Below the pieces are notes generated by a model. The model was not told the origin of the DNA. It saw only the letters and a program-made list of their open reading frames with translations, and ran no database searches. Below are positions 9,436 through 16,763 of a stretch of 55,500 nucleotides of DNA, piece after piece. This DNA comes from a bacterium. GTDB taxonomy: Bacteria; Vulcanimicrobiota; JABDET01. Where the stretch lies: NCBI GenBank assembly GCA_021817145.1, contig JAKAVV010000018.1, forward strand, positions 1-55,500. Direction: 5' to 3'. The translations under genes were made by a program, and so were the position numbers. Each line of letters opens with the position of its first letter. The first letter of the stretch is position 1.

Positions 9436-9624
9436 TCATAAAAAAACCATCCGTTTCTTATCTCCAGAGGAAAGGATCTCAATCACAAGGTCAGGAGCTC
9501 CCTGAACATTGGCTTCTGTCAGGATTGATTTCCTTTCGTAATCCAGAACCTCTGCCCGAACTTCATCAGGGAGCTGGCAGTAATCCTGATAGGTGTATTT
9601 CTTCTTTTCATGAAGAACTCTCAT
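9436..9624 (-). pseudogene. Uma2-family (PD-(D/E)XK-like) gene remnant, internally deleted
   Basis: The 62-codon frame joins two non-adjacent parts of an Uma2-family protein. The first part is the N-terminus, YTYQDYCQLPDEVR, where family members read YTxEDYxxLP. Directly after VRAEVLDYER comes a fragment like the family core near VxGAPDLVIEILS (here VQGAPDLVIEILSSGDKKR). The usual segment of 60-90 residues between them is missing, and the C-terminal catalytic part is lost. A good AAGGAG ribosome-binding site still precedes the ATG. The family is widespread, often in many copies, and of uncertain role. The remnant sits immediately upstream of the GT2 gene. Confidence 0.65.
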
Positions 9625-9660
9625 CGATTTTCATCTCCTTTCTATCTTAACAGACCCCTG

Positions 9661-9726
9661 CGCTCCCTCCTGAATGCAGAAAGTCTTTCGGATGCCGATT
9701 CGGTATCGAGCATGCAGGGGGGAGCG
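9661..9726. repeat. 66-bp imperfect inverted repeat upstream of the Uma2 remnant
   Basis: The outer arms CGCTCCCTCCTGAATGCAG (9661-9679) and CATGCAGGGGGGAGCG (9711-9726) pair with a few mismatches. The centre holds a second near-palindrome, GATGCCGATTCGGTATC. On the minus strand the element lies between a TTGACA-like box and a TGTTAAGATAG box that are close together upstream of the coiled-coil gene at 12725-13090. It may be a miniature mobile element or a regulatory hairpin. Confidence 0.45.
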
Positions 9727-9851
9727 AAAAAATCTGTCAAATTTTTCACTTTATTCTCCTCTTATCTTATCATAAAAGAAATGGAAACTCAAGGGAAAAG
9801 AGAGCTTGGCCAAAAGATGAATGTTGGATTCGCTCAAAGACATTAAAAAGT

Positions 9852-10151
9852 TTAATGATTTCTTTTATCAATCAGAATAGCAAAAATCTGGTCGAGTCTC
9901 ATGTTCAGCTGGGTCAAACTATTCTCAAGTTTTTCGAACCGATGAGTGGTTTCAGCTCTAAATTCTTGAAACTCCCGCCTCATTCCTGTTTCGAACTTTT
10001 CGATTCTCTGATTCGTTTCAATTTTATGCTCTTTAAATTCTTCTTTAATCTCTTTGGTCCGCTGATCGATAAAGTCATAAACCAGTTCAAGAGTTACTTT
10101 TTTGGCAAACCCCACAACTCTTCCAGTAATGCCACTTGTTATTTTTTCCAT
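9852..10151 (-). CDS. Small coiled-coil protein, unknown function
   Basis: A 99-residue soluble protein with no recognised family. From about residue 30 onward it is almost entirely charged heptad-like sequence (TKEIKEEFKEHKIETNQRIEKFE, then RFEKLENSLTQLNMRLDQIF), which predicts a long coiled coil. The first 25 residues, containing GRVVGFAKK, are less charged. The heptad pattern makes this minus-strand frame more believable than the overlapping plus-strand frame. Small coiled-coil proteins of this kind often lie near Uma2-type genes, and the Uma2 remnant is about 230 bases downstream; that link is only suggestive. No function can be stated. Confidence 0.6.
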   Translation of the reverse strand: MEKITSGITGRVVGFAKKVTLELVYDFIDQRTKEIKEEFKEHKIETNQRIEKFETGMRREFQEFRAETTHRFEKLENSLTQLNMRLDQIFAILIDKRNH

Positions 10152-10259
10152 TTCATCTCACTTGATTTAAATTCAAGAGAAAAAGCAAGTTTTCCTTGAT
10201 CTTGCGCGGCTCATTTCGCATGAAGGAAAACAATCAAAAAAAAAGAAACTAAAATCCCT

Positions 10260-11105
10260 ATGCGAAAACTAAAGATTTTTATGACTCTGTGGATGATTTT
10301 CCTTGCGGCAAAAATTTCTTATGCTGCCCCGTATTTGCAGCAGAAAACGACAGATTCAAAAACAAAAAAAGTGATAAAAGACCCGCGCCCTGTCACTCCA
10401 ACTGGTTTAGGGTTTTCTCTTGGAGTTTGGATGAACCCGAATTTTTCAGGAATCACGCAAACAGGAGGGGGAACCTTAATTTCATTAAATCACAATCTCG
10501 GGTTCGCGAATCAAACTCTTTTTATCCCCAAAATATGGTACCGCTGGCGGCATGGGCAGATCCTGGATTTAAGTTATGCGGAGATCCAGCAGACAGTAGC
10601 CCAAAAGTTAAATGCCCCTGAAACTTTTCAAGGGCTCTCTTTCCCAGAAGGAGAACCAGAAACCTCAAACATGGATATTAAATGGGCAGATTTAACTTAT
10701 GAATATCCTATTTATTATGATACTTATCCCCCTGTGAATCGTTACTTGAATGTTGTGCTGGACATGAAATATTTACAAGGGGCATTCAATATGACCAATT
10801 CCTTGGGGGAAACCTCTGCCCATCCTCCTATCTATGTTGTGTTTCCTTTAATCGGGCTTCACGGAAAATTTAAAATAGCGAAAAGAACCACTGCTGAATT
10901 CAAAACAGAAGGGATTATGGCTGGGTTCGAAGATGCGGTCGGATACTCCTATGATCTGCAGGCAGGATTAACTTACCGTTTTGCAAAACAGGTAGGACTC
11001 AGCGCAAAATATCGAAATTTTGATTTTTACAATCGGGATGCAAGTGACAACATTTTCTCTTTCAGGCTTTATGGTCCAGAGATCAATCTGGTGGTTGATT
11101 TTTAA
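10260..11105 (+). CDS. Outer-membrane beta-barrel protein with signal peptide
   Basis: The 281-residue product opens with a clear Sec signal peptide (MRKLKIFMTLWMIFLAAK, cleavage near SYAAP). The rest alternates polar and aromatic residues in strands typical of an outer-membrane barrel (for example WYRWRHGQILDLSYAEI, YDLQAGLTYRFAKQVGLSAKYRNF), and it ends in LVVDF with the terminal phenylalanine recognised by the BAM machinery. Gly-rich turns and paired Tyr/Trp residues fit a small 8-12 stranded barrel. The GMC oxidoreductase starts 12 bases downstream and is probably co-transcribed. No specific family or substrate is recognised. Confidence 0.7.
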   Translation: MRKLKIFMTLWMIFLAAKISYAAPYLQQKTTDSKTKKVIKDPRPVTPTGLGFSLGVWMNPNFSGITQTGGGTLISLNHNLGFANQTLFIPKIWYRWRHGQILDLSYAEIQQTVAQKLNAPETFQGLSFPEGEPETSNMDIKWADLTYEYPIYYDTYPPVNRYLNVVLDMKYLQGAFNMTNSLGETSAHPPIYVVFPLIGLHGKFKIAKRTTAEFKTEGIMAGFEDAVGYSYDLQAGLTYRFAKQVGLSAKYRNFDFYNRDASDNIFSFRLYGPEINLVVDF

Positions 11106-11117
11106 GGAGCAGAAAGT

Positions 11118-12686
11118 TTGAACCACTATGACATCATTATTATAGGAACAGGAGCAGGAGGAGGGACTCTTGCGTATCAACTCGCCCCTTCAGGCAAGAA
11201 AATTCTGATATTAGAAAGAGGGGAGTTTCTGCCTCGAGAAAAAGATAACTGGAGTTCTAAGTCTGTTTTTGTGGATGCTAAATATCAAGCAGATGAAACC
11301 TGGTATGACAAGAGCGGCAGCCCTTTTCATCCCGGAATTCATTATTTTGTCGGAGGGAACACGAAATTTTATGGAGCCGCGTTATTCCGCCTTCGAAAAG
11401 AAGATTTTGGAGAGATTAAACATAAAGACGGAATTTCTCCCGCCTGGCCCCTTTCTTATGAAGAGTTTGAACCGTTTTACTCAAAGGCTGAACAATTGTA
11501 TCATGTCCATGGGAAATCTGGTTTAGATCCAACTGAACCCCAGAGAAGCTCCCCTTATCCTTATCCACCAGTCAGCCATGAACCCCGAATCCAAGAATTG
11601 GAAGAAGAGTTTAAAAAAGCGGGCTGCCGACCATTCCCTCTGCCATTAGGCATTCTGCTGAAAGAAGAAAATGGGAAGCCAATCCCTGAATCCCCTTGTA
11701 TCAGATGCAGCACGTGTGATGGATTCCCCTGCCTTGTCAACGCGAAAGCAGACTCCCATATTATTGGGATTAATACTGCCCTCACCTACCCCAACGTCAC
11801 TCTTTTAACCCATGCTTATGTTTCAAAATTAGAAACCGACCCATCAGGGAAAACCGTTAAAGTTGCGCATGTGGAACGAAATGGAGAATCAGAAGCTTAC
11901 TCTGCCGATATCATTGTGGTCTCCTGCGGCGCAATTAACTCAGCTCTTCTTCTGCTTCGCTCTGCAAATGAAACCCATCCCAATGGACTGGCAAACAGTT
12001 CAGGAGTTGTCGGAAGACATTATATGAGACACACCAACTCCGCTTTTATGGCAGTTTCCGCAAAACCAAATCTAACCATTTTTCAAAAAACCCTTGCTTT
12101 AACCGATTTTTATTTTGGTTCAAAAGATTGGGAATACCCCATGGGTTCTATCCAGATGTTAGGGAAATCCGATGGAGAAATGATACGGGCTGAAGCTTCA
12201 GGATGGAGAGGAATCTTAACCCGAATGGCTCCTGAACTGGCTCTTGAAGAGATGGCAGAACATGCAATTGATTTCTGGCTGACAACAGAAGATCTTCCCC
12301 TGACGGAAAATCGAGTTGAATTAACCAGAGATGGAAAAGTTGCCCTGCATTTAAAAGAAACCAATCTGGAAGAGCATGAAAGATTAACGGAAAAGCTGAA
12401 ATCTCTTTTAACCCAGTCAGGCTGTAAAACCGAACTGCTCCGTCATGCTCTTTACATGGGGCAGAAAATTCCGATTGCTGGAACAGCGCATCAATGCGGA
12501 ACCATCCGATTTGGGACTGACCCAAAAACTTCGGCTCTGGATTTAAACTGCAGAGCTCATGATCTGGATAATCTTTATGTGGTGGATGGAAGTTTTATGG
12601 TCTCTTCAGGAGCGGTTAATCCCAGTTTAACCATTATGGCAAATGCTCTTCGAGTAGGCGAACATTTGCTAAAACGAACATCCTGA
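11118..12686 (+). CDS. GMC-family FAD-dependent oxidoreductase
   Basis: This 522-residue flavoprotein starts at TTG, eight bases after an AAGGAG site. The N-terminus has the FAD-binding Rossmann motif IIIGTGAGGGTLAYQL, and residues about 70-95 (HYFVGGNTKFYGAALFRLR) match the second GMC motif. The GMC C-terminal domain shows IAGTAHQCGT, with the histidine expected to act as base, followed by YVVDGSFMVSSGAVNPSLTIMANALR. A cysteine cluster (CIRCSTCDGFPC) occurs near residues 194-205, as in some GMC members linked to cytochrome or sugar oxidation. It probably oxidises an alcohol or sugar; the substrate is unknown. It follows the outer-membrane barrel gene closely. Confidence 0.88.
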   Translation: MNHYDIIIIGTGAGGGTLAYQLAPSGKKILILERGEFLPREKDNWSSKSVFVDAKYQADETWYDKSGSPFHPGIHYFVGGNTKFYGAALFRLRKEDFGEIKHKDGISPAWPLSYEEFEPFYSKAEQLYHVHGKSGLDPTEPQRSSPYPYPPVSHEPRIQELEEEFKKAGCRPFPLPLGILLKEENGKPIPESPCIRCSTCDGFPCLVNAKADSHIIGINTALTYPNVTLLTHAYVSKLETDPSGKTVKVAHVERNGESEAYSADIIVVSCGAINSALLLLRSANETHPNGLANSSGVVGRHYMRHTNSAFMAVSAKPNLTIFQKTLALTDFYFGSKDWEYPMGSIQMLGKSDGEMIRAEASGWRGILTRMAPELALEEMAEHAIDFWLTTEDLPLTENRVELTRDGKVALHLKETNLEEHERLTEKLKSLLTQSGCKTELLRHALYMGQKIPIAGTAHQCGTIRFGTDPKTSALDLNCRAHDLDNLYVVDGSFMVSSGAVNPSLTIMANALRVGEHLLKRTS

Positions 12687-12724
12687 GAAGCGAACTCTAA
12701 TCCCCTTTTTTGCTGTTAAATCAC

Positions 12725-13090
12725 TTAACGTTTAAAAAGAATAGTGAGCATGATGGTAAGCCATCCCAAAAATCCAGTTCCAATCATCCACTTCTGCCAG
12801 CCTAGAAAGACCATAAACTGTTCCCTCATTTCCTTACGTAGTTCAGCGATTTCTTTTTGGAGCAGCTCAAATTTGCCGTTCATCTCCTGACGGAGTTCAG
12901 TGTGTTCCTGGTGATTCAGCTCAAATTTGCTGTTCATCTCCTGGCGGAGCTGAGCGTGTTCCTGGCGAAGTTGGGTAAACCTGTCCCTCAACTCCTCATA
13001 GAGCTGATTCAACTTCTCTCGAATAAACTGAAGTGTTTGTTCCAAAAGCATTACTCTTTCCGGTAAATCTTGTGGATTAGGAACTGCCAT
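12725..13090 (-). CDS. Coiled-coil protein with C-terminal membrane anchor
   Basis: The 121-residue product is a long coiled coil ending in one transmembrane helix (WMIGTGFLGWLTIMLTILF) and a KR tail. The coiled coil contains a duplicated unit: QEHAQLRQEMNSKFEL is followed by QEHTELRQEMNGKFEL. The layout recalls small tail-anchored coiled-coil proteins (DUF1640/CCDC90-like), but I do not claim homology. A strong AAAGGAGG site precedes the ATG. Its upstream region shares short boxes (TTGACA and TGTTAGGATAG) with the region before the Uma2 remnant. Function unknown. Confidence 0.65.
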   Translation of the reverse strand: MAVPNPQDLPERVMLLEQTLQFIREKLNQLYEELRDRFTQLRQEHAQLRQEMNSKFELNHQEHTELRQEMNGKFELLQKEIAELRKEMREQFMVFLGWQKWMIGTGFLGWLTIMLTILFKR

Positions 13091-13287
13091 AATGATTCCT
13101 CCTTTAAGTTTTCTTGATGAGATTTATTTCTCCCCTCTATCCTAACACAGGAGGGATCAAAAAAGTGTCAAAAATAAGAGAGATTTTGCGCAAATAATGC
13201 TGCATTTCAAGAGAAAATTATAATTTTTTCGCTGAAGCGCAGCGCCAGAAAAGGGAATTGCTTTCTATCTTTTAGGGAGACCATTTC

Positions 13288-13761
13288 TCAGATCTCCACT
13301 TTTGCAAGCATTTCGGCAAAACCGCCGATTTTAGGAAGTTTAAATCTCATACCATGATAAGCTTGAACCGCGCAGAGAACTGATAAAACAACATAACCCA
13401 GATCAAGAAAATAAACATAAACGTTATAAAGCGAGCTAACTAAAGAAATACCAAGGAGCGAACATAAAAGAGAAACAACAAATCTAACTCCAATATACCC
13501 AATGGTTAAACAAACAGACTGCCAGGCATGGAATCGAACTGAAAAGTTTTTGTTGTAGGGGTTTAAAAGAAGAAAAACAAGGGCGGGAAGAATGGTTATA
13601 TAAGACAAAGCAGAGATCAAATTCTGCGGAATTTCAGGAGCAGGATGATTTGAATCAGAAGTATTGTCAGCGTCAGAAGGCTTGATGTCAGAGAGGCTCT
13701 TCCCGCAGGAAGGGCAAAATTTCCCCCCTTCAGGAATTTCAGATCCGCAGGCGCACTTCAT
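13288..13761 (-). CDS. Zinc-ribbon plus multi-helix membrane protein (DUF4870/Tic20-like)
   Basis: This 157-residue protein has an N-terminal zinc ribbon (CACGSEIPEGGKFCPSCGKSL, four cysteines), a short polar linker, then a membrane domain of three or four helices. The stretch LNPYNKNFSVRFHAWQSVCLTIGYIGV matches the pattern of small Tic20/DUF4870-type membrane proteins (N-P-Y...F-H-A-x-Q). Its start overlaps the ruvB stop by 4 bases, so it is the last gene of the yebC-ruvCAB operon and translationally coupled. Its role is unknown; no link to Holliday-junction processing is evident beyond position. Confidence 0.75.
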   Translation of the reverse strand: MKCACGSEIPEGGKFCPSCGKSLSDIKPSDADNTSDSNHPAPEIPQNLISALSYITILPALVFLLLNPYNKNFSVRFHAWQSVCLTIGYIGVRFVVSLLCSLLGISLVSSLYNVYVYFLDLGYVVLSVLCAVQAYHGMRFKLPKIGGFAEMLAKVEI

Positions 13762-14738
13762 AAGTCACCAGCCAGGGCTTTTGCAGCCATTCTTCCTCTT
13801 GGAGTTCTTTGTATAAATCCCTGCTGCAAAAGATAAGGCTCGCAGATTTCCTCAAGAGTTTCAGAATCTTCGCCAAGAGCGCTTGCCATGGTTTCAAGCC
13901 CAACCGGTCCTCCTCCAAATTTCTCCATTAAAAAGTTCAAATACTTTCGATCCAGATCATCCAGTCCTTGAGCATCCACTGATAAGGCGGTCAAAGATTC
14001 TTTGGCAATTTGTTCACTGATGCTTTCCACCTGCCTCACAGTCGCAAAATCACGAACCCTTTTTAAAAGACGGTTGCAGATTCGAGGAGTCCCCCTGGAA
14101 CGGGCGGCAATTTCCATTAAAGCAGCCTCTTCTGCTTTCACTCCAAGGATGCGAGCCGTTCGAATTAAAATTTGAAAAAGTTCTTCTTTTAAATAAAAAT
14201 CCAGATGGAACATGATCCCGAATCGATCCCTTAATGGAGGGGCAATTAATCCCGCTCTTGTTGTCGCGGCAATTAAAGTAAAATGAGGAAGTTGAATGGT
14301 TGCAGCAGAAGAGGCAAGCCCTTTTTGAATGACTCGGTGGAAAACGAAATCTTCCATTGCGGGGTACAAAATCTCTTCAATCGGTCGTTTTAAGCGATGA
14401 ATTTCATCAATAAATAAAATATCGTTGGGTTTTAAAGATTTTAAAACGATCAAAAGATCAATCGCTCTTTCTAAAGCAGGACCAGAAGTGATTTTCAAGT
14501 TCACACCTAATTCGTACGCGATCACGCAGGCAAGAGTGGTTTTGCCAAGCCCTGGAGGCCCATAAAGAAGAATATGATCCAGAGGCTCGTTCCGAGTTCT
14601 GGCAGCCTGAAGAAAAACCGATAATTGATCTTTTATTTTACTCTGTCCTTTATACTCTTTTAAACTCTGAGGCCTGATCTTTTCTTCATAAGGTTTTTCC
14701 CCTGAAATGGTTTCTCTGGTTAAAAGGGTCTCACTCAT
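13758..14738 (-). CDS. ruvB: Holliday junction branch migration helicase RuvB
   Basis: The 326-residue protein is the hexameric AAA+ motor that drives branch migration with RuvA. Visible motifs are RPQSLKEYKGQ near the N-terminus, Walker A GPPGLGKTTLA, Walker B LFIDEIHRL, sensor 1 LIAATTRAGLI and the arginine-finger region in APPLRDRFGI. The C-terminal winged-helix DNA-binding domain holds KFGGGPVGLETMASALGE and QQGFIQRTPRGR, as in the family. Its length is normal. It overlaps ruvA by 4 bases and the zinc-ribbon gene by 4 bases, in the usual ruvC-ruvA-ruvB order. Confidence 0.97.
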   Translation of the reverse strand: MSETLLTRETISGEKPYEEKIRPQSLKEYKGQSKIKDQLSVFLQAARTRNEPLDHILLYGPPGLGKTTLACVIAYELGVNLKITSGPALERAIDLLIVLKSLKPNDILFIDEIHRLKRPIEEILYPAMEDFVFHRVIQKGLASSAATIQLPHFTLIAATTRAGLIAPPLRDRFGIMFHLDFYLKEELFQILIRTARILGVKAEEAALMEIAARSRGTPRICNRLLKRVRDFATVRQVESISEQIAKESLTALSVDAQGLDDLDRKYLNFLMEKFGGGPVGLETMASALGEDSETLEEICEPYLLQQGFIQRTPRGRMAAKALAGDL

Positions 14739-15325
14739 TTTGGAGATTCTCCAAGTTTTTTCAAGCTCAAATTTACCAGATCATCCACAGAATGATTCTG
14801 TGATCCGAAACTTTTGACAGCAGTCCAGGCTTTCTCTTGATCCAGTCCTAAATCCACTAAAATTTCAATGGCTTGAGATTCTGGTTTAGCAAAAGTTTGA
14901 GTGTCTGATTTGTCAGAATATTCAATGACAAATTTTGCGGCTTTTTCTTTTAAATCTCCGATCAATCTTTGGGCCAGTTTTTTCCCTACGCCAGGAATCT
15001 TTTCAAGAGCTTTGGAATTTCCTGATTGAATTAGAAAAGCCATTTCAGGAATAGGCATAAATCCTACAATTGAAAGGGCTAATTTAGGACCAACACCTGG
15101 AACAGTTAAAACTTGATGGAAAAAAAGCTTCTCTATCTCTGAAGCAAACCCATACAGAACCATGTTTTCTTCTCGGATAAAAAGGGAGGTGAACAATTTG
15201 ATCTCGGAATGAACAGATGGATGAAAAGACAAAGGAACCGCGATTTCGAGAACAGCAGGTCCAACTTCCAGCAGAAGTTTTCCTGGTTCATGAAGAAGAA
15301 CTTTCCCTTTTATTCCTGCCAGCAT
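14735..15325 (-). CDS. ruvA: Holliday junction DNA-binding protein RuvA
   Basis: The 196-residue protein binds four-way junctions as a tetramer and loads RuvB. It begins MLAGIKGKVL, followed by the OB-fold domain. Two helix-hairpin-helix motifs follow (VLTVPGVGPKLALSIVG and LEKIPGVGKKLAQRLIGDLKEK), and a C-terminal UBA-like domain that contacts RuvB (AIEILVDLGLDQEKAWTAV). Its length and domain order are normal. It starts one base after the ruvC stop and overlaps the ruvB start by 4 bases. Confidence 0.96.
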   Translation of the reverse strand: MLAGIKGKVLLHEPGKLLLEVGPAVLEIAVPLSFHPSVHSEIKLFTSLFIREENMVLYGFASEIEKLFFHQVLTVPGVGPKLALSIVGFMPIPEMAFLIQSGNSKALEKIPGVGKKLAQRLIGDLKEKAAKFVIEYSDKSDTQTFAKPESQAIEILVDLGLDQEKAWTAVKSFGSQNHSVDDLVNLSLKKLGESPK

Positions 15326-15326
15326 C

Positions 15327-15800
15327 TTATAATCCTAAAGATTCAAAAGTTAAATGGCAGTAAGCAACCGCTAAAGCATCAGCAGCATCATCATGCCCTT
15401 TGATCTCTTGATTAAAAAAAAGTTCAAGCATTCCTTTAATCTCATGTTTTTTGGCTCTGCCGCTTCCTGCCAGGACCTCTTTTACCTGCAGAGGAGTGTA
15501 CTCAGCGACTGGAACAGAAGCCTGATATGCAGCCAGCAGAACCACTCCAATCGCTTCTCCTACAGCCATGGCTGTTTTAAGATTCTTATTAAAAAAAAGT
15601 TTTTCAAGAGCCATGAGATCCGGCTTGTGAATATGGAGAAGATTCGAAACTTCGGAATGGATTCTTGAAAGTCTTTCCTGTCGTTCCACTTTCGGCGTTG
15701 TGATCGTGCCGTAATCCACCAGCAGAAAATCTGAATCTTTATCAATCACTCCAAACCCGATTCTCCCAACCCCTGGATCGATCCCTAAAATTCTGGTCAT
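15327..15800 (-). CDS. ruvC: Crossover junction endodeoxyribonuclease RuvC
   Basis: The 157-residue RNase H-fold nuclease resolves Holliday junctions by paired nicks. The four acidic catalytic residues are visible: Asp in ILGIDPGVGRIGFGV, Glu in MALEKLFFNKN, and the two aspartates of HDDAADALAVAYCH at the C-terminus. SGRAKKHEIKGML matches the basic junction-contacting region. Its start overlaps the yebC stop by 4 bases, so the yebC-ruvC-ruvA-ruvB cluster is translationally coupled. Confidence 0.96.
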   Translation of the reverse strand: MTRILGIDPGVGRIGFGVIDKDSDFLLVDYGTITTPKVERQERLSRIHSEVSNLLHIHKPDLMALEKLFFNKNLKTAMAVGEAIGVVLLAAYQASVPVAEYTPLQVKEVLAGSGRAKKHEIKGMLELFFNQEIKGHDDAADALAVAYCHLTFESLGL

Positions 15801-16549
15801 GAAGAAACAAGCTCTTCCAAAAGAGCATCTTCTATCTCGAAATTAGAATGCACTTTTTGGACATCTTCATGTTCTTCAAGAATATTTAAGAGTTTAATCA
15901 ACTGACCGGCTGCTTGGCGATTCAAAGTAATAGAAGATTGTGGAACCATGGTCAGCTCATAACTGGAAGGAATAAACTTTTTCCCTTCCAGCTCTTTTTT
16001 TACTTTCTCAAAATCGGATGGAAGAGTATAAACCTCCAAAGTTTCCCCATCTTTTTTTAAATCCAGAGCCCCTGCTTCAAGAGCTGCTGACAGCAGTTCA
16101 TCTTCATTCGTGGTTTCAGAATCAAAATACAGGATCCCTTTTTTCTCAAACATCCAGGCAACACACCCGGATTCTCCTAAATTTCCGCCGTGTTTCGAAA
16201 AAAGAGAACGAAGATCCCCGGCTGTCCGATTTCGGTTATCTGTGGCAATTTCCATTAAAACAGCGACTCCACCTGGACCATACCCTTCATAAAGCATCTC
16301 TTCATACCCTTCCTCTGATCCCTGTCCACTACCTTTTTGAATCGCCCTCTCAATATTATCTTTCGGCATATTGACTTCTTTAGCTTTAATCAAAGCCAAT
16401 CTCAATCTGAAGTTAGCCTCAGGATTTCCTCCCCCTTGACGGGCAGCCATCATGATTTCTCGAGCGATCTTGGTGAAAGCTTTCCCTTTAACCGCATCCA
16501 CTTTCGATTTTTTTTCGCGAATATTGTGCCATTTAGAATGACCTGACAT
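15797..16549 (-). CDS. yebC: YebC/PmpR family protein (TACO1-like)
   Basis: The 250-residue protein is a full-length YebC-family member. It has the diagnostic N-terminus MSGHSKWHNIREKKSKVDAV, then KAFTKIAREIMMAARQGGGNP, NMPKDNIERAIQKGSG and LYEGYGPGGVAVLMEIATDNRNRT. Family members act as ribosome-associated factors that help translate proline-rich stretches, or have been described as transcriptional regulators; which applies here cannot be told. It is the first gene of the ruv operon. The upstream gap of about 210 bases is shared with the divergent MGG-type repeat gene. Confidence 0.96.
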   Translation of the reverse strand: MSGHSKWHNIREKKSKVDAVKGKAFTKIAREIMMAARQGGGNPEANFRLRLALIKAKEVNMPKDNIERAIQKGSGQGSEEGYEEMLYEGYGPGGVAVLMEIATDNRNRTAGDLRSLFSKHGGNLGESGCVAWMFEKKGILYFDSETTNEDELLSAALEAGALDLKKDGETLEVYTLPSDFEKVKKELEGKKFIPSSYELTMVPQSSITLNRQAAGQLIKLLNILEEHEDVQKVHSNFEIEDALLEELVSS

Positions 16550-16687
16550 AAAACACCTCTTCTTTCATTTCTGCATTCATGATGAAAATCTTTCTAGAAA
16601 TTAAACTATGCCAATTCAAAAAATTATTCCAGCGGTTTACATTTTTTTTACAAATTGTTCACTTTTCAGCAGCGATACAGCATATTT

Positions 16688-16720
16688 AAGATATATTTCT
16701 AATCTTGAATATGATATCTT
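16688..16720. promoter_or_regulatory. Imperfect inverted repeat upstream of first MGG-type gene
   Basis: AAGATATATTTC and GAATATGATATCTT form an A/T-rich imperfect inverted repeat about 45 bases before the ATG of the 11-mer repeat gene, in the divergent gap with yebC. It may be an operator or a 5'-UTR hairpin; no clear -35/-10 pair was found beside it. Confidence 0.3.
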
Positions 16721-16763
16721 ATCCTTAAGAGCAGTAAAAATTCAATTATCAGGAGGAGAAAAA

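Noticed and set aside
9855-10199. Plus-strand frame of 114 codons
   Set aside because: It overlaps the minus-strand coiled-coil gene, whose heptad pattern is convincing; the plus-strand reading is Phe-rich antisense sequence.
13224-13242. Hairpin CGCTG...CAGCG after the zinc-ribbon gene as a terminator
   Set aside because: On the strand of the upstream operon it is followed by A residues, not a T run.
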